58,767 nucleotides of DNA from Prevotella sp. (GCA_016286995.1 JAEEVA010000018.1:1-58767); one strand, 5' to 3'; shown: positions 32,768 through 42,685, numbered from the stretch's first letter. The notes: generated by a model not told the origin, from the sequence alone. Numbers and translations: made by a program.

Positions 32768-33930
32768 CGCTCGAATAAAAGGTCTATAACGTTTTGCATG
32801 TCTTGTTTCTGTCGTAGGGTGATTTCCGCAAGCCGCTTTTCCATCTTTGACTGGCAGCAATGAGGATTCTCTATCAGTTGTTTGATTGCGCGATACAAGT
32901 CGGCAGGGTAGAAGGGTGAGAAATAGATTCCTGCATCGCCTAAGATTTCTGGAATGCTCGTCACGTTAGAAGCAATGGTAGGTGTCCTATGACGCATCGC
33001 TTCAAGAGGAGGATAACCAAAGCCCTCAAAGAAAGAACCGAAAATCAATGCCAAAGCATGTTTGTAGGCATGTTCAAGGTCTGAGTCTGACAAGAACGGG
33101 ATATCTATATGATGGTCATTAATAACATGTCCGTATTTCAGTGTTAGCAAATGAAGGTCTGGATACTCTGTTGCTAACCGTTTGAAAACCTTGCTAACGG
33201 TGTAGATATTCTTATATGGCCTGTTGGCAGCAAGCATCAACAGGTATGGTTTGCCGCTGTCTATCAGATGGCGTAGCGTCTCGTTTTCTATAGAATCATC
33301 CATGATAGGGCTCTTTGCAGGGGAGTAGCATATCTGAATATCTTTCTTCAGTTTCGGGAAATAGTATTTCAAGGTACTGCGCGAATATTCAGATACCGTA
33401 AATGCGAATGTGTTTTTTGCCGCATAGAGAGGAATAATGTGGCTGTAGATGTGATGGTTCTGTCTATTCCATCTGCCTAAAAAAATGTTGGCGAATTGCT
33501 TTAGCCACCGTACTCCTTTATCTGCTGTCTTATCCCACAGCAATAAGTCTACGCGATTGTCTGCCCGTTCAACATCAGCAATGTCATGGATGAACATGAT
33601 GGTTTTGCATGTAATACCGTTGAGGTCATAGGGTACATAGAACTGGCCTACGGCAATAAACAACACGTTGATGTGCTGTTGCTCAATATGGGTGGAAATA
33701 GGTGTGGAGGATATATCAAGAAGACGGATATCGTTTTCCCTTGCATATTGTTGATAGTCATATTGCTTGCCGACAGAGAAAGAGGAATCATAGAGGGCAA
33801 ACAGACGGGTTGTTGTATCTTTCTGCCTGATAATCTCATCGTAGAAAGACTTTGCAAAACTGGCTACACCTCCAATTCCTCTGGTTCTGCCGTCATACAT
33901 GAAGGGTAAAAAGTCTAACAATATATTCAT
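32764..33930 (-). CDS. Glycosyltransferase family 4
   Basis: 388 residues. Starts MNILLDFLPFMYDGRTRGIG, with the glycine-rich acceptor loop. The donor-binding end has HALALIFGSFFEGFGYPPLE with AMRHRTPTIASN following, the typical GT4 E-x7-E motif. The start overlaps the Wzy stop by ATGA. It may be the first glycosyltransferase acting after the initiating sugar transferase, judged only by order in the operon. Confidence 0.88.
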   Translation of the reverse strand: MNILLDFLPFMYDGRTRGIGGVASFAKSFYDEIIRQKDTTTRLFALYDSSFSVGKQYDYQQYARENDIRLLDISSTPISTHIEQQHINVLFIAVGQFYVPYDLNGITCKTIMFIHDIADVERADNRVDLLLWDKTADKGVRWLKQFANIFLGRWNRQNHHIYSHIIPLYAAKNTFAFTVSEYSRSTLKYYFPKLKKDIQICYSPAKSPIMDDSIENETLRHLIDSGKPYLLMLAANRPYKNIYTVSKVFKRLATEYPDLHLLTLKYGHVINDHHIDIPFLSDSDLEHAYKHALALIFGSFFEGFGYPPLEAMRHRTPTIASNVTSIPEILGDAGIYFSPFYPADLYRAIKQLIENPHCCQSKMEKRLAEITLRQKQDMQNVIDLLFER

Positions 33931-35201
33931 GCGCTCTCTTTTGAATAAATGAACTTGTATTTGTCGCTTATATATAGCAACGCTGCTAAAATAACCATGA
34001 ATGAATAGGTATAACTCATGAATCGGTAATAGAAGATGCCGAAGACAGGGATAATAGATAATACATAAAACATGAGTAGTTCACCGATATTCAATTCTTC
34101 CCTGTGTGGCCTCCTTAATATAATGACAGTTATGAGGAAAAAGAATACTACCCATATAATCATTCCGATTGGTGTTAGATCAAGCATAACATCTCCAATA
34201 TAAGTAGCAAATACACTCATAAAGAATCCCTGTTGACCAGAGCGGGCACTACGGCGTTCGTCGTCATTGTCAATATGGTAAACATAATGGGCAATAAGAG
34301 GGAATTCTCTTTCTGCCGTGATATAGTCTGTATTCGCTTTTTCCCAAAAGAAGCAGAAATTGAGATAGCCCTGTCCTGCATATTGGAGTGCACTTGTTGT
34401 AGCACCACCCTCCCTTTTGCTAAAACGTGCATCCGAAACAATAACAAAATAGACGATTGCTGCAAGGGCTATAGGAAAAGATACAATTCTCAGTATGGTT
34501 TTAACTTTTCTCGATAGATGAGGACGAAAGAGTATAAGACAAGTTAGAAACATCATTCCATATAGAACGACCTCCGTCCTGTCTGCACTTTGAATACCTG
34601 CTATTGGCATACTAAGAGAAGCAAAGAGAAGCAAAAGAACAAACCACCATGGACGTTGCCCAAAGCATAAATAGTAGAAAAAGAGAGGAATGGCAAGTAA
34701 AGTGGATGTGTTGAAATAGTATAGGAATCTAAAAATATAAGGCATGCTTTCTGCCTTAACTTGAGCAGGTGACTCTATTCCTTCATAATGGTCTGTTCTA
34801 ACAGTCGACAGGTCGCCAGAAAGAATTTCCATGGTAGAGTCAGCAACTAGATACAAGTTAAGAAGAGCAATGAGAATTAAGAAACAACTAAGTGCGTCAA
34901 CTATCAATGGGTTGTTGGCAGAGATGCTTTTCAGGTCTTTTCTATAAATCATTGAAAATGGCAGCATGCCAAGCGCAAGGAGTGAACAATATAAAAGTGT
35001 GGGTATAAAATTTAATTCGATATCATAGTTGTCAAATAATATACCTCCAGCAGCTAAAAGGTTATTGGCGACAATGATGATTGCCAATAAGGAGGTAAGA
35101 GCATACAACCCTGACATATATACACAGACGTCGAAACCCTCGTGTTTTTTCCACCAGTAGTATGTCAGTAAACTGAAAAATATGAATGGAACGAGGATCA
35201 T
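33927..35201 (-). CDS. O-antigen/capsule polymerase (Wzy-like)
   Basis: 424 residues with about ten to eleven membrane helices and a large periplasmic loop in the middle (KREGGATTSALQYAGQGYLN and the stretch after it). Long membrane proteins of this layout placed between a flippase and glycosyltransferases are Wzy-type polymerases that join repeat units on the periplasmic side. No universal motif exists, so the call rests on topology and position. It overlaps the Wzx stop by one base (TAATG) and the next GT4 gene by ATGA. AT-richer than its neighbours, as usual for Wzx/Wzy genes. Confidence 0.82.
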   Translation of the reverse strand: MILVPFIFFSLLTYYWWKKHEGFDVCVYMSGLYALTSLLAIIIVANNLLAAGGILFDNYDIELNFIPTLLYCSLLALGMLPFSMIYRKDLKSISANNPLIVDALSCFLILIALLNLYLVADSTMEILSGDLSTVRTDHYEGIESPAQVKAESMPYIFRFLYYFNTSTLLAIPLFFYYLCFGQRPWWFVLLLLFASLSMPIAGIQSADRTEVVLYGMMFLTCLILFRPHLSRKVKTILRIVSFPIALAAIVYFVIVSDARFSKREGGATTSALQYAGQGYLNFCFFWEKANTDYITAEREFPLIAHYVYHIDNDDERRSARSGQQGFFMSVFATYIGDVMLDLTPIGMIIWVVFFFLITVIILRRPHREELNIGELLMFYVLSIIPVFGIFYYRFMSYTYSFMVILAALLYISDKYKFIYSKESA

Positions 35202-36544
35202 TACTTGCTAAAAATGTTTTTGACATGAGTGAGGTCGCTCCATCCCATTATCAGAGTTCTGGTCTGGCATAGGAAGAGGTGATGGTAGGCAGGAACCAAT
35301 GCGTCTGCCAAATAACCTGCAGCTATGTTGCTGGCGATGGAAACAAAAGCTGCAGCCATAATTCCGTAGTGAGGAAGAAGAAGATAGTTGAGAAGAACAC
35401 AGACGATACATCCGAAACCGTCGCGTAGAATGGCATATCGCTGTAGGCCTTCGGTGACAAGCATGGCACCTGCCGTATTAGACAATGCCACGCTGGCTGC
35501 TTTGAAAGCCATGACTTGAAGTACAGCAACAGCTGGCAGGTAAGCAGGACCAAAGGTAAAACGAATCAGCCAATAGGCCAACATGGAAACGGCTGCTGAT
35601 GCTATCAATGACAACCAAAATGAGAAATTCATGAATTGTTGAGCTTTAGCATTATATTCTGCGATATCACGCTCTCGTGCTTTTACAAGAATGGGGGTGA
35701 TGGTCTGTGCCAATATCATTGGGAGGAATATTAGAACTTCTGTAAACTTGGCTGCAACAGAAAAATAGCCCACAGAACTTTTGTCAATCATGCTGCCTAT
35801 CATAACTTGATCAATACGCTGATAGATGATGACAGCTGCATTGGTCAGTAGCAGAGGAAAGGATTCTTTTATGAGAAATTTGGCATAGTCACGGTCGAAT
35901 TGCCATTCTCTAAGAAATCCAATTTTGATATGGTATGCCATGACATAACCTGTTCCTAATAGTACAAAATCAAACATATAAGCCACTACAAACCATGTCA
36001 AAGAAGCGCCAATCCACAACAGTGTTAGCTTGATGACAATGCTGATAAGCGTCCGACTGATTTCTGCTTTAACGACATATTCGTTTTGTACGATAGCTGT
36101 AAAATAGTTGCGGATAACGATGAGCGAGTTTAGGACAACGGTCAGTGAATAGATGGCAACTAATAAAGTGGTGTATCCATCCGCTTCCATCAACCAGGAT
36201 GTGATAATGGCGAGTGCAATGAAACAACAGCCAAAGATTAATTTTAGAAAGAAAGCCGTACCAATAATGGTCTGATAAGACTTTTGCCCTCGAGCCTCTT
36301 CACGAATTTCAATAGAGTCTAGGCCGAATAGCGCAAATGTCTGGAATAGAAACACGTAACTGATTACGTAATTCATTAGACCATATTGCTCAGGGCCCAA
36401 ATATCGTGCCACAATGATGCCAGCCAGCAATCCCCCTAATAGGTTCACACTTTTACCTATAACTGCCCAAAACAAATTCTGCATGATTGCTTCTTTTGTC
36501 CTAGACAAGTGAAAGTGATTGATGATTCTATTTAAAATAGGCAT
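35201..36544 (-). CDS. Polysaccharide flippase (Wzx-like, MOP superfamily)
   Basis: 447 residues with 12-14 membrane helices. The start region NLFWAVIGKSVNLLGGLLAG with IIVARYLGPEQYGLMNY after it is the standard PST-type flippase opening. It moves undecaprenyl-linked repeat units to the periplasm for the Wzy polymerase. It may begin at Met21 instead of Met1. It sits 16 bases after the Wzz-like gene in the same operon. Confidence 0.92.
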   Translation of the reverse strand: MPILNRIINHFHLSRTKEAIMQNLFWAVIGKSVNLLGGLLAGIIVARYLGPEQYGLMNYVISYVFLFQTFALFGLDSIEIREEARGQKSYQTIIGTAFFLKLIFGCCFIALAIITSWLMEADGYTTLLVAIYSLTVVLNSLIVIRNYFTAIVQNEYVVKAEISRTLISIVIKLTLLWIGASLTWFVVAYMFDFVLLGTGYVMAYHIKIGFLREWQFDRDYAKFLIKESFPLLLTNAAVIIYQRIDQVMIGSMIDKSSVGYFSVAAKFTEVLIFLPMILAQTITPILVKARERDIAEYNAKAQQFMNFSFWLSLIASAAVSMLAYWLIRFTFGPAYLPAVAVLQVMAFKAASVALSNTAGAMLVTEGLQRYAILRDGFGCIVCVLLNYLLLPHYGIMAAAFVSIASNIAAGYLADALVPAYHHLFLCQTRTLIMGWSDLTHVKNIFSK

Positions 36545-36559
36545 TTGTAAACTAACAAA

Positions 36560-37612
36560 TTAGAAGCTGAAGTGTAAGTCTTTTTTAATAATATGGAAGA
36601 CTGTCCCTAAGAATGTGAGAAACATCATTCCCAAGACAAAAAGCATACGTTTCGGACCGGTTGGCTTCACAGGTACTGCGGCGCCCTGAATGATTGTAAA
36701 AGCTGGGGTTCGTTCCTGAACTTTGGCTTTGGCAGCCTGAAGCTGAGTACTCATCGTTGTGTAGGCATTGAATTTTAGCTGCATGTCGTTTTCCATATCT
36801 TGCATCTTCAGTTCTACACTGCGTAGTGATACGTTGGTTGTGGCATCCGACATACTGCCGTAGCGTTGGCGAACTTTTTCATACTCTTTCTTGGCCTCAG
36901 CAGTCAGCTTCTGGTAGTATTCGTAATCAGTGCGTGCTTTGTTTGTACGATAGTCGGTGATAAACTGTTGAAGACGAGCTCGTATCGAGTCAGAAATAGT
37001 CTTACAAATCAGTGCGTCTTGAGCTTTTGTGTTGATAGTAATCTCACCTGTCTTTTTGTCAATGCTAAGTTTTATATTGCTTCTGATAGCGTCTGCTATA
37101 TTATTATCATCCCGTGAGAGCTGGTAAGGGTCAAACTTGCCGTCGCCAGCTCCTGTTGTGTCATCATCACTTTTAAATAGATTCTTGAGCCAAAATAGGG
37201 GCATAAACCAAATGGTTTGTTTCTGATGATTCTTCAGATAATCGTAGTAGGTGGTGTTAATATCTCCGTCCAGACTTTTCACTTTGATGTTAAACATGCT
37301 TGTGACAAAAGCATTATCTTCCATTAAGTCAGGATATAGCAGAGGGGTAATGGCATCAGAAGTCTGCATTTCGCTCAAGTCAAGACCAAAACTGGCAGCA
37401 ATAGAACCCAATGTTCCTCCAGATAGCGAATTATCCATTTCAGGAGCTAACATAGCCTTGGTGTCATATGTTCTTGGCACACCTAATATATATATGCATG
37501 ACAGCACAAAGGCTATAGGCAGTGTCTTGTAGAATAGACGGCGGTTGTCCCATATTTTCTTGATCATCAAACGGAGGTCGATGACCTCGGGTGTATGTTT
37601 CTTCTCTTCCAT
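36560..37612 (-). CDS. Chain-length determinant (Wzz-like)
   Basis: 350 residues with the classical layout: a cytoplasmic N-terminus (EVIDLRLMIKKIWDNRRLFY), one helix at about 30-48, a long periplasmic coiled-coil region (about 200-300, AEAKKEYEKVRQRYG) and a second helix at about 325-345 preceded by the proline-rich PVKPTGPKRM. No tyrosine kinase domain. It controls polymer length with Wzy. It is 12 bases after the SLBB export gene. Confidence 0.92.
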   Translation of the reverse strand: MEEKKHTPEVIDLRLMIKKIWDNRRLFYKTLPIAFVLSCIYILGVPRTYDTKAMLAPEMDNSLSGGTLGSIAASFGLDLSEMQTSDAITPLLYPDLMEDNAFVTSMFNIKVKSLDGDINTTYYDYLKNHQKQTIWFMPLFWLKNLFKSDDDTTGAGDGKFDPYQLSRDDNNIADAIRSNIKLSIDKKTGEITINTKAQDALICKTISDSIRARLQQFITDYRTNKARTDYEYYQKLTAEAKKEYEKVRQRYGSMSDATTNVSLRSVELKMQDMENDMQLKFNAYTTMSTQLQAAKAKVQERTPAFTIIQGAAVPVKPTGPKRMLFVLGMMFLTFLGTVFHIIKKDLHFSF

Positions 37613-37624
37613 ACTTCTCTAGCT

Positions 37625-40153
37625 TTACTTCGTCAAATTAGCAATAGTGGCTATCATGGTGCCGAGCGAGGCAGCGGTGGTACCCAGACTCAGCCATTGC
37701 TGCAGACCGAAGCCTTGGCGCTGGCGCTTGGTGGGAACCACTATCTGGCAGCCGGGGCGGGGCCTGTGTTTGCGGTCGGCTTTGGCCACCATGCCGTTCA
37801 TGTAGATGATAATGGTCTGGCTCTTCTTGGCAGTCGACGTGGTGCCACCGGCACGTTCGATGTAGTAGTTGGCACTCTCACCTTCTCTGAATTGTACGGT
37901 GTTGGGGTAGAGGACTTCGCCATTGATGCTGACGGTGTTGGTATAGCGGGGGACAATGATGCGGTCGCCCTCACGCAGGATGGGGTCGTCATCACTGCCA
38001 GGACGGGCCAATGCCTTGTCGAGCTCGATACCTACGGGGTAGGTGGAGGCGGTGAGCAGCTTCCTGACGTCGATAGAGTCTTTGCCCGAGTTACGCTGGG
38101 CGGTACGTAGCACGGTCTCCATCATTTCGCGTTCCTCCTGAGTCATACGGCGTAGCAGCTTGGTACCTTCAGGATAGGCACGCTGGGTCAGACCACCGGC
38201 CTGCTTGATGACATCGCTCAGTCGCTGGCCTTTGTTCGACAGGGCATAGGTGCCCTCAAACTGTACTTCGCCCTCTACGGTGATGTTCTGCTGTTCTGTG
38301 TAGTTGGGGCTGCGGCGTACATAGACTTCGTCGAAAGGCTGCAGCGTGAAGTCGGGTTGTCCGACGATAGTGAAGTCGGGTGTCAGTTGGAAGCTAAACG
38401 TCTGGGCTATCTGGTCGTCGGCCTCCATGGCGTTGGGATTGTTGACACGGCGGGCTACGTCGACTTTCACCAGTGATGCTGCCTCAGTGGGTCCGCCAGC
38501 CTGGATAATCAGGTCTTCCACGGTCTCATTGTCAGCATAGCGGTAGACGCCTGGATAGGCCACCTCACCGTTGATGGATACAGTTTTCTGCTCGTTGCGT
38601 TCCTCACGGCTGGCAATGTAGATGACATCCTCATTGCGTATGGGTACGTCAGGTGATGTGCCTTCTAAGATGCCACGGATGTCAATGCTCAACACTTCCA
38701 GTGTACGGTCAGGCTTCATGCGGTGCATGACAGCATGCTGGCTGATGGCACCCTCGGTCAGTCCGGCGGCAGCCTCGACAAGAGCCTTGACGGTGCAGAT
38801 GTTACCGCCTACCTGATACATGCCTGGACGGAATACGGCACCCTTGATTTCCACCATGTTCTCGTAGCGGGTGAGGGTAGAGTCGACGCTCACCGAGTCT
38901 TCGTCCATGAGTTTGAACGTGCTGAGGTCGAATTCGCCGACGCTGAACACACTGTATTTGTTGCCCGCCTTGCGGTTGATGCGGATGGCCTTGGTATAAG
39001 CGTCGCCAGTGAATCCGCCGGCATATTTTAGCAGCGTAGCGGCACTTTCGGTTTTCTTCATCTCGTAGTACATAGGGCGCTTCACTTTACCCGTGATATT
39101 CACCAGTGCCTCGTAGGGACTGACGGTGATGACGTCATTGTCCTGCAGGCGGACGTCGCCCGTCAGTTTGCCGTTCAGCAGGAAGTCGTAGACGTCGACG
39201 TTGCTCAGCAGATGTCCGTGGCGGTACACCTTGACGTTGCGCAGCGTACCGATGTCGTTCGGACCGCCAGCCATATACAGGGCATTGTAGACGGTGGCAA
39301 AGGCCGACAGAGTGTATGTGCCGGGTACCTTTACTTCGCCCATAACGCTGACCGTGATGGTACGTGTCTGTCCGAGTGTCAGGTCAATCTTCGACCCCTG
39401 ATAGCGCGGTCCAAGTACCTGCTTCAGGCGGCCTTTGGCCTGTGTCACCGACAGCCCGCCCAATTGTATGACGCCGATGCCTTCGACGTTGATGGTACCG
39501 TCAGGCGAGATGGTTTCAGTGATGCTCTGCTGCGAGGCTCCCCAGATGTCGATGTTCACGGCATCGCCCGGTCCTAACCGGTAGCTTTGTGGCGTGGCCA
39601 GATTCATCGAACTCTCGAACGTCAGGTTCTTGTTGTTGAACACGTCATGGCCGAAAATCTTACGGCCCTGCGGCTCTTCCATGTCGTAGAAGTATTTCAG
39701 CGAGTCGGGCATCATGAAGTCCATGGCCTCGTCCATTTCCACGAAGTCGCGGTCCTGATCATCGTACGTATGGCGCTGAATCTGGTTGGCTTTCTTGGTG
39801 TCTTTGATGCGATATTGCGAGGCCTTCTGCTGATCCTTGGTACGCTGTTCCTCACGTTTCTCGGCATTCGACTCCCTCATGCGGGTTTTCACGTTTTGCG
39901 ACCCTGGCGTGATGTCGTCGGCACCCAATGCACCGTTCTTCATCTGTTTCTGGTACTTCTTCTGGATGCGGCGTAACTGGTCGATGGTGACGCCTCGCTG
40001 CATCAGCTGTGTGACAATTTGCTGACGGCTCACGCCCTTGGCATTTTGTTCTATGACAAAATCCATGACCTGATTGTCCGTCATACCCGATTGAGCCCAT
40101 CCCGTGGCAACGGCCAACACCAGACAGGCTACTATAGTAGCGATTCTTTTCAT
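37625..40153 (-). CDS. Polysaccharide export protein with SLBB domains
   Basis: 842 residues with a signal peptide (VATGWAQSG). A charged N-terminal region, then the polysaccharide biosynthesis/export domain at about 188-265 (YRLGPGDAVNIDIWGASQQS) and several SLBB repeats (VMGEVKVPGTYTLS, ITGKVKRPMYYEM, INGEVAYPGVYRY, INGEVLYPNTVQF). It ends in a hydrophobic helix (about 815-842). It forms the outer membrane or periplasmic channel for the polymer. First gene of the leftward operon; longer than Wza, as usual in Bacteroidetes. Confidence 0.92.
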   Translation of the reverse strand: MKRIATIVACLVLAVATGWAQSGMTDNQVMDFVIEQNAKGVSRQQIVTQLMQRGVTIDQLRRIQKKYQKQMKNGALGADDITPGSQNVKTRMRESNAEKREEQRTKDQQKASQYRIKDTKKANQIQRHTYDDQDRDFVEMDEAMDFMMPDSLKYFYDMEEPQGRKIFGHDVFNNKNLTFESSMNLATPQSYRLGPGDAVNIDIWGASQQSITETISPDGTINVEGIGVIQLGGLSVTQAKGRLKQVLGPRYQGSKIDLTLGQTRTITVSVMGEVKVPGTYTLSAFATVYNALYMAGGPNDIGTLRNVKVYRHGHLLSNVDVYDFLLNGKLTGDVRLQDNDVITVSPYEALVNITGKVKRPMYYEMKKTESAATLLKYAGGFTGDAYTKAIRINRKAGNKYSVFSVGEFDLSTFKLMDEDSVSVDSTLTRYENMVEIKGAVFRPGMYQVGGNICTVKALVEAAAGLTEGAISQHAVMHRMKPDRTLEVLSIDIRGILEGTSPDVPIRNEDVIYIASREERNEQKTVSINGEVAYPGVYRYADNETVEDLIIQAGGPTEAASLVKVDVARRVNNPNAMEADDQIAQTFSFQLTPDFTIVGQPDFTLQPFDEVYVRRSPNYTEQQNITVEGEVQFEGTYALSNKGQRLSDVIKQAGGLTQRAYPEGTKLLRRMTQEEREMMETVLRTAQRNSGKDSIDVRKLLTASTYPVGIELDKALARPGSDDDPILREGDRIIVPRYTNTVSINGEVLYPNTVQFREGESANYYIERAGGTTSTAKKSQTIIIYMNGMVAKADRKHRPRPGCQIVVPTKRQRQGFGLQQWLSLGTTAASLGTMIATIANLTK

Positions 40154-40206
40154 AGTTTCGTGTACATATATTTATATACTAAACACGCTAAAGCGCAAAA
40201 TATTGC

Positions 40207-40215
40207 GCAAAAGTA
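40207..40215 (-). promoter_or_regulatory. -7 promoter motif of the polysaccharide operon
   Basis: Reverse complement TACTTTTGC, 54 bases before the SLBB gene start. This single promoter probably drives export protein through heparinase (about 12 kb). Confidence 0.65.
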
Positions 40216-40371
40216 CAAAAAAAACGTAAAAATATTAATGGCGGTAGCAAAATTTTCACTATTCACTATTCCCTTTTCACTTTTTTTTGTACTTTTCTCC
40301 TTTAGAGAAGGCACTTTCACTCGAAAATGAAAAAAAACTCGTTTTCTTTTGGTTCTTTGCTCACTTATTCG

Positions 40372-40380
40372 TACCTTTGC
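40372..40380 (+). promoter_or_regulatory. -7 promoter motif of ssrA
   Basis: TACCTTTGC, 24 bases before the mature tmRNA 5' end. Confidence 0.7.
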
Positions 40381-40403
40381 AGCACATTACGAAGCATTCT
40401 GTC

Positions 40404-40800
40404 GGGGCTGACTGGATTTGACAGCAGGACGAGATGGTACGTAGGCATGCGGAGTGACGACTGTGTTCTCCATAATCAAGTCGGTCGAAAAATTAATTGG
40501 CAACTATGAGTATGCTCTCGCTGCTTAATCGAAGCACAGTAGATTAATAGCTTAATTCCGTCACCAGGTGACAGAACGAGACGTCGCTCCGAGGATGTTG
40601 TTCCGAATCCAGAGATCAAGCGGCGCAGGTTAAATCGGAAATAGTCTTGTCAGGCCCCGATGGCGGGATGAAGTTTTAGGGGATAAGGGTGCTGTTGGTG
40701 GTCCGGGTCTTGCAGCATCACGAAAATGAAGTCCGGAATAAGCATGTAGAAAGCGTATGGTTTCCCTGTGTGGACGAGGGTTCGACTCCCTCCAGCTCCA
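40404..40800 (+). ncRNA. ssrA: tmRNA
   Basis: Rescues stalled ribosomes by trans-translation with SmpB. The 5' end GGGGCTGACTGGATTTGACA pairs with CAGCTCC near the 3' end (40793-40799, one G-U pair). The T-arm is GAGGG TTCGACT CCCTC. The mRNA-like part contains a tag frame at 40499-40528 ending TAA: Gly-Asn-Tyr-Glu-Tyr-Ala-Leu-Ala-Ala, whose ALAA end is the usual degradation signal. The 3' CCA is not encoded if the final A at 40800 is the discriminator, so it would be added after transcription. Own promoter at 40372-40380. Confidence 0.95.
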
Positions 40801-40872
40801 CTTCGTTACGCTGATGAGTCTCGCCCTCGTGAGGGTTCTTCGACCTGAAGGTCAAAGCGACTTGGTCGATGA

Positions 40873-40891
40873 CGACTCCCTCCAGTTCCAC
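40873..40891 (+). repeat. Second copy of the tmRNA 3' end
   Basis: The 19 bases at 40873-40891 match 40783-40801 at 18 positions (CGACTCCCTCCAG then C/T). The copy covers the 3' half of the T-arm and the acceptor strand. tmRNA 3' ends are favoured integration sites, and a direct copy downstream is what an integration or excision event leaves behind. No integrase is present in the 72 bases between the copies. Confidence 0.75.
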
Positions 40892-40914
40892 GATATTAAC
40901 TAACTAAAAACAAT

Positions 40915-42600
40915 ATGACTATGAAAAGACGTTTACTTTTACAGACAACCTTCATGCTGTTTTCTATTTGCAGCTGGGCGCAGGGACCGAACAATACGGA
41001 AACGTATTATCAGGCTGCTGACGGAAAGATGGGTGCAGAACTGAAGACGGCCATGTCGGTGATTATCAACACGGGTAAGAACGACATTTCTTATAATGGC
41101 TTGTGGGAAGCATACGCAACTACGGATGTGCGTGCTGATGGTTTCCTGCGTGACTGGTATTCGAACACGACCAGTTATGTGATTGGAGGTCCCAAACAGG
41201 GCGCCAGCTATAGCGCAGAAGGCGATGCCTATAATCGTGAGCATACTATTCCCCAAAGTTGGTTCAGTAAGAATGCCCCGATGGTGTCTGACCTAATACA
41301 GGTTGTGCCGACTGACGGTTATGTCAACAACCGCCGTTCGAACTGGCCTTTTGCCGAAGTTGCCAACGTTACCTACCAATCTAATGGAGGGTATTGTAAG
41401 TTAGGTTCCAGCAAGACCTCAGGGTATAATGGTACTGCATTCGAACCAAACGATGAGATTAAGGGTGACTTGGCTCGTATCTATTTTTATATGGCCACTT
41501 GTTATGAAAGTCAATGTGCAGGATGGACGGCTGGTGAAGGTAATTATGTGTTCTCCAATGAAAATCTGGGCTTGAAGAATTGGGTTGTGGACATGTTTAT
41601 GGCTTGGTCGAAACTGGATCCCGTTGATGATGTGGAGATTGCCCGTAACAACGCAATACAAACGACTGTCGTAAAAGTAGGTAATAAGTATAAAAGTCAG
41701 AACAACCGCAATCCGTTCGTGGACTATCCTGGACTGGAAGACTACATTTGGGGCGACAAGCAGGACGTGGCATTCAGCTACGACAACTACAATGCAGGCG
41801 AGCAAAGCATCGTGGCCCGTCCGACATTCACGCCCGATGCCGGTACTTATTATGAGAGTGTTGAGGTAACTATTTCGTGTAAGACCGACGGAGCCGCCAT
41901 CTATTACACCACAAACGGTGAGGATGCCTCTGAGCAGAGCATTCTCTACGAAGGTCCGTTCACGCTCAGCGAGCTTGGCACCTATACTGTCAAGGCCGTG
42001 GCCATCCTCGACGGAGAGCGTAGTGCCCAGAGTGAAGCTACTTATACCATCACAGAGAGTGGTGGCGGTGGTGGTGGCGAAACACCTGCCGACTGCGAGA
42101 TTGCTCTAAACAATACTTTCTTTGGAACAAACTATGGCGGAACAATCAGCGACGGAACTACTGAATTGACTGGTTCTCAGAATGGTGTCAGTGTTGTCTA
42201 TCAGAAGGGTAGTGGGCAGTATTTCTATTGTAACAATACTGAAATCCGCCTCTATAGTGGTAATGAACTGACCATTAGTGTTGGTCAGGGTACTCTGACG
42301 TCAATAGAGTTTGGTACGGGTCAAAAGACGGCGACCTTAAATGCTAATGTCGGGACATTGCAGGACAATACCTGGACTGGAGATGCGATGAGTGTGACGA
42401 TTACAAGCGGAGGAACACGTTCCATTCCCACACTGAAGATCAATGTCAATGGTGGCCAGGGACCTTCCGGCATCGACTTCGTTCAGACCACGACGAACCT
42501 CGACGGCCAGCGTGTCATCTACGACCTCAGCGGTCGCCGTGTCACCAATCCTACCCGTGGTATCTATATTGTTGATGGCCGCAAGGTCGTGATTAAGTGA
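40915..42600 (+). CDS. Secreted endonuclease I family nuclease (first of a tandem pair)
   Basis: 561 residues with a signal peptide (ICSWAQG); Met3 at 40921 is an alternative start. The endonuclease I (EndA/NucM) core has AYNREHTIPQSWF, with NREH at 107-110, and VPTDGYVNNRRSNWPFAEV. These ββα-metal nucleases degrade DNA (and often RNA) without strict sequence preference. After the core comes a chitobiase-type C-terminal domain (about 300-380, GTYYESVEVTISCKTDGAAI), a glycine linker and a beta-rich domain. The last 25-30 residues (YDLSGRRVTNPTRGIYIVDG) form the secretion tail shared with the next two genes. It probably acts outside the cell. Confidence 0.92.
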   Translation: MTMKRRLLLQTTFMLFSICSWAQGPNNTETYYQAADGKMGAELKTAMSVIINTGKNDISYNGLWEAYATTDVRADGFLRDWYSNTTSYVIGGPKQGASYSAEGDAYNREHTIPQSWFSKNAPMVSDLIQVVPTDGYVNNRRSNWPFAEVANVTYQSNGGYCKLGSSKTSGYNGTAFEPNDEIKGDLARIYFYMATCYESQCAGWTAGEGNYVFSNENLGLKNWVVDMFMAWSKLDPVDDVEIARNNAIQTTVVKVGNKYKSQNNRNPFVDYPGLEDYIWGDKQDVAFSYDNYNAGEQSIVARPTFTPDAGTYYESVEVTISCKTDGAAIYYTTNGEDASEQSILYEGPFTLSELGTYTVKAVAILDGERSAQSEATYTITESGGGGGGETPADCEIALNNTFFGTNYGGTISDGTTELTGSQNGVSVVYQKGSGQYFYCNNTEIRLYSGNELTISVGQGTLTSIEFGTGQKTATLNANVGTLQDNTWTGDAMSVTITSGGTRSIPTLKINVNGGQGPSGIDFVQTTTNLDGQRVIYDLSGRRVTNPTRGIYIVDGRKVVIK

Positions 42601-42627
42601 CGCAGTATCAAGGTCGTGATTAAGTGA
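42582..42627 (+). repeat. 19-bp direct repeat at the 3' end of the first nuclease gene
   Basis: CAAGGTCGTGATTAAGTGA occurs at 42582-42600, covering the last codons and the stop, and again at 42609-42627. The copy carries its own in-frame stop and is untranslated. Probable slippage or gene-conversion scar. Confidence 0.8.
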
Positions 42628-42685
42628 GAGAAGATTCTTGAGTTGTAAGCCTATGCATAATTAAGCGTTAATTATACGTAAAAAC

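Noticed and set aside
40154..40403. Riboswitch or further RNA in the ssrA/polysaccharide divergent gap
   Set aside because: Only two opposed promoters and AT-rich sequence are visible; no structured conserved element recognised.
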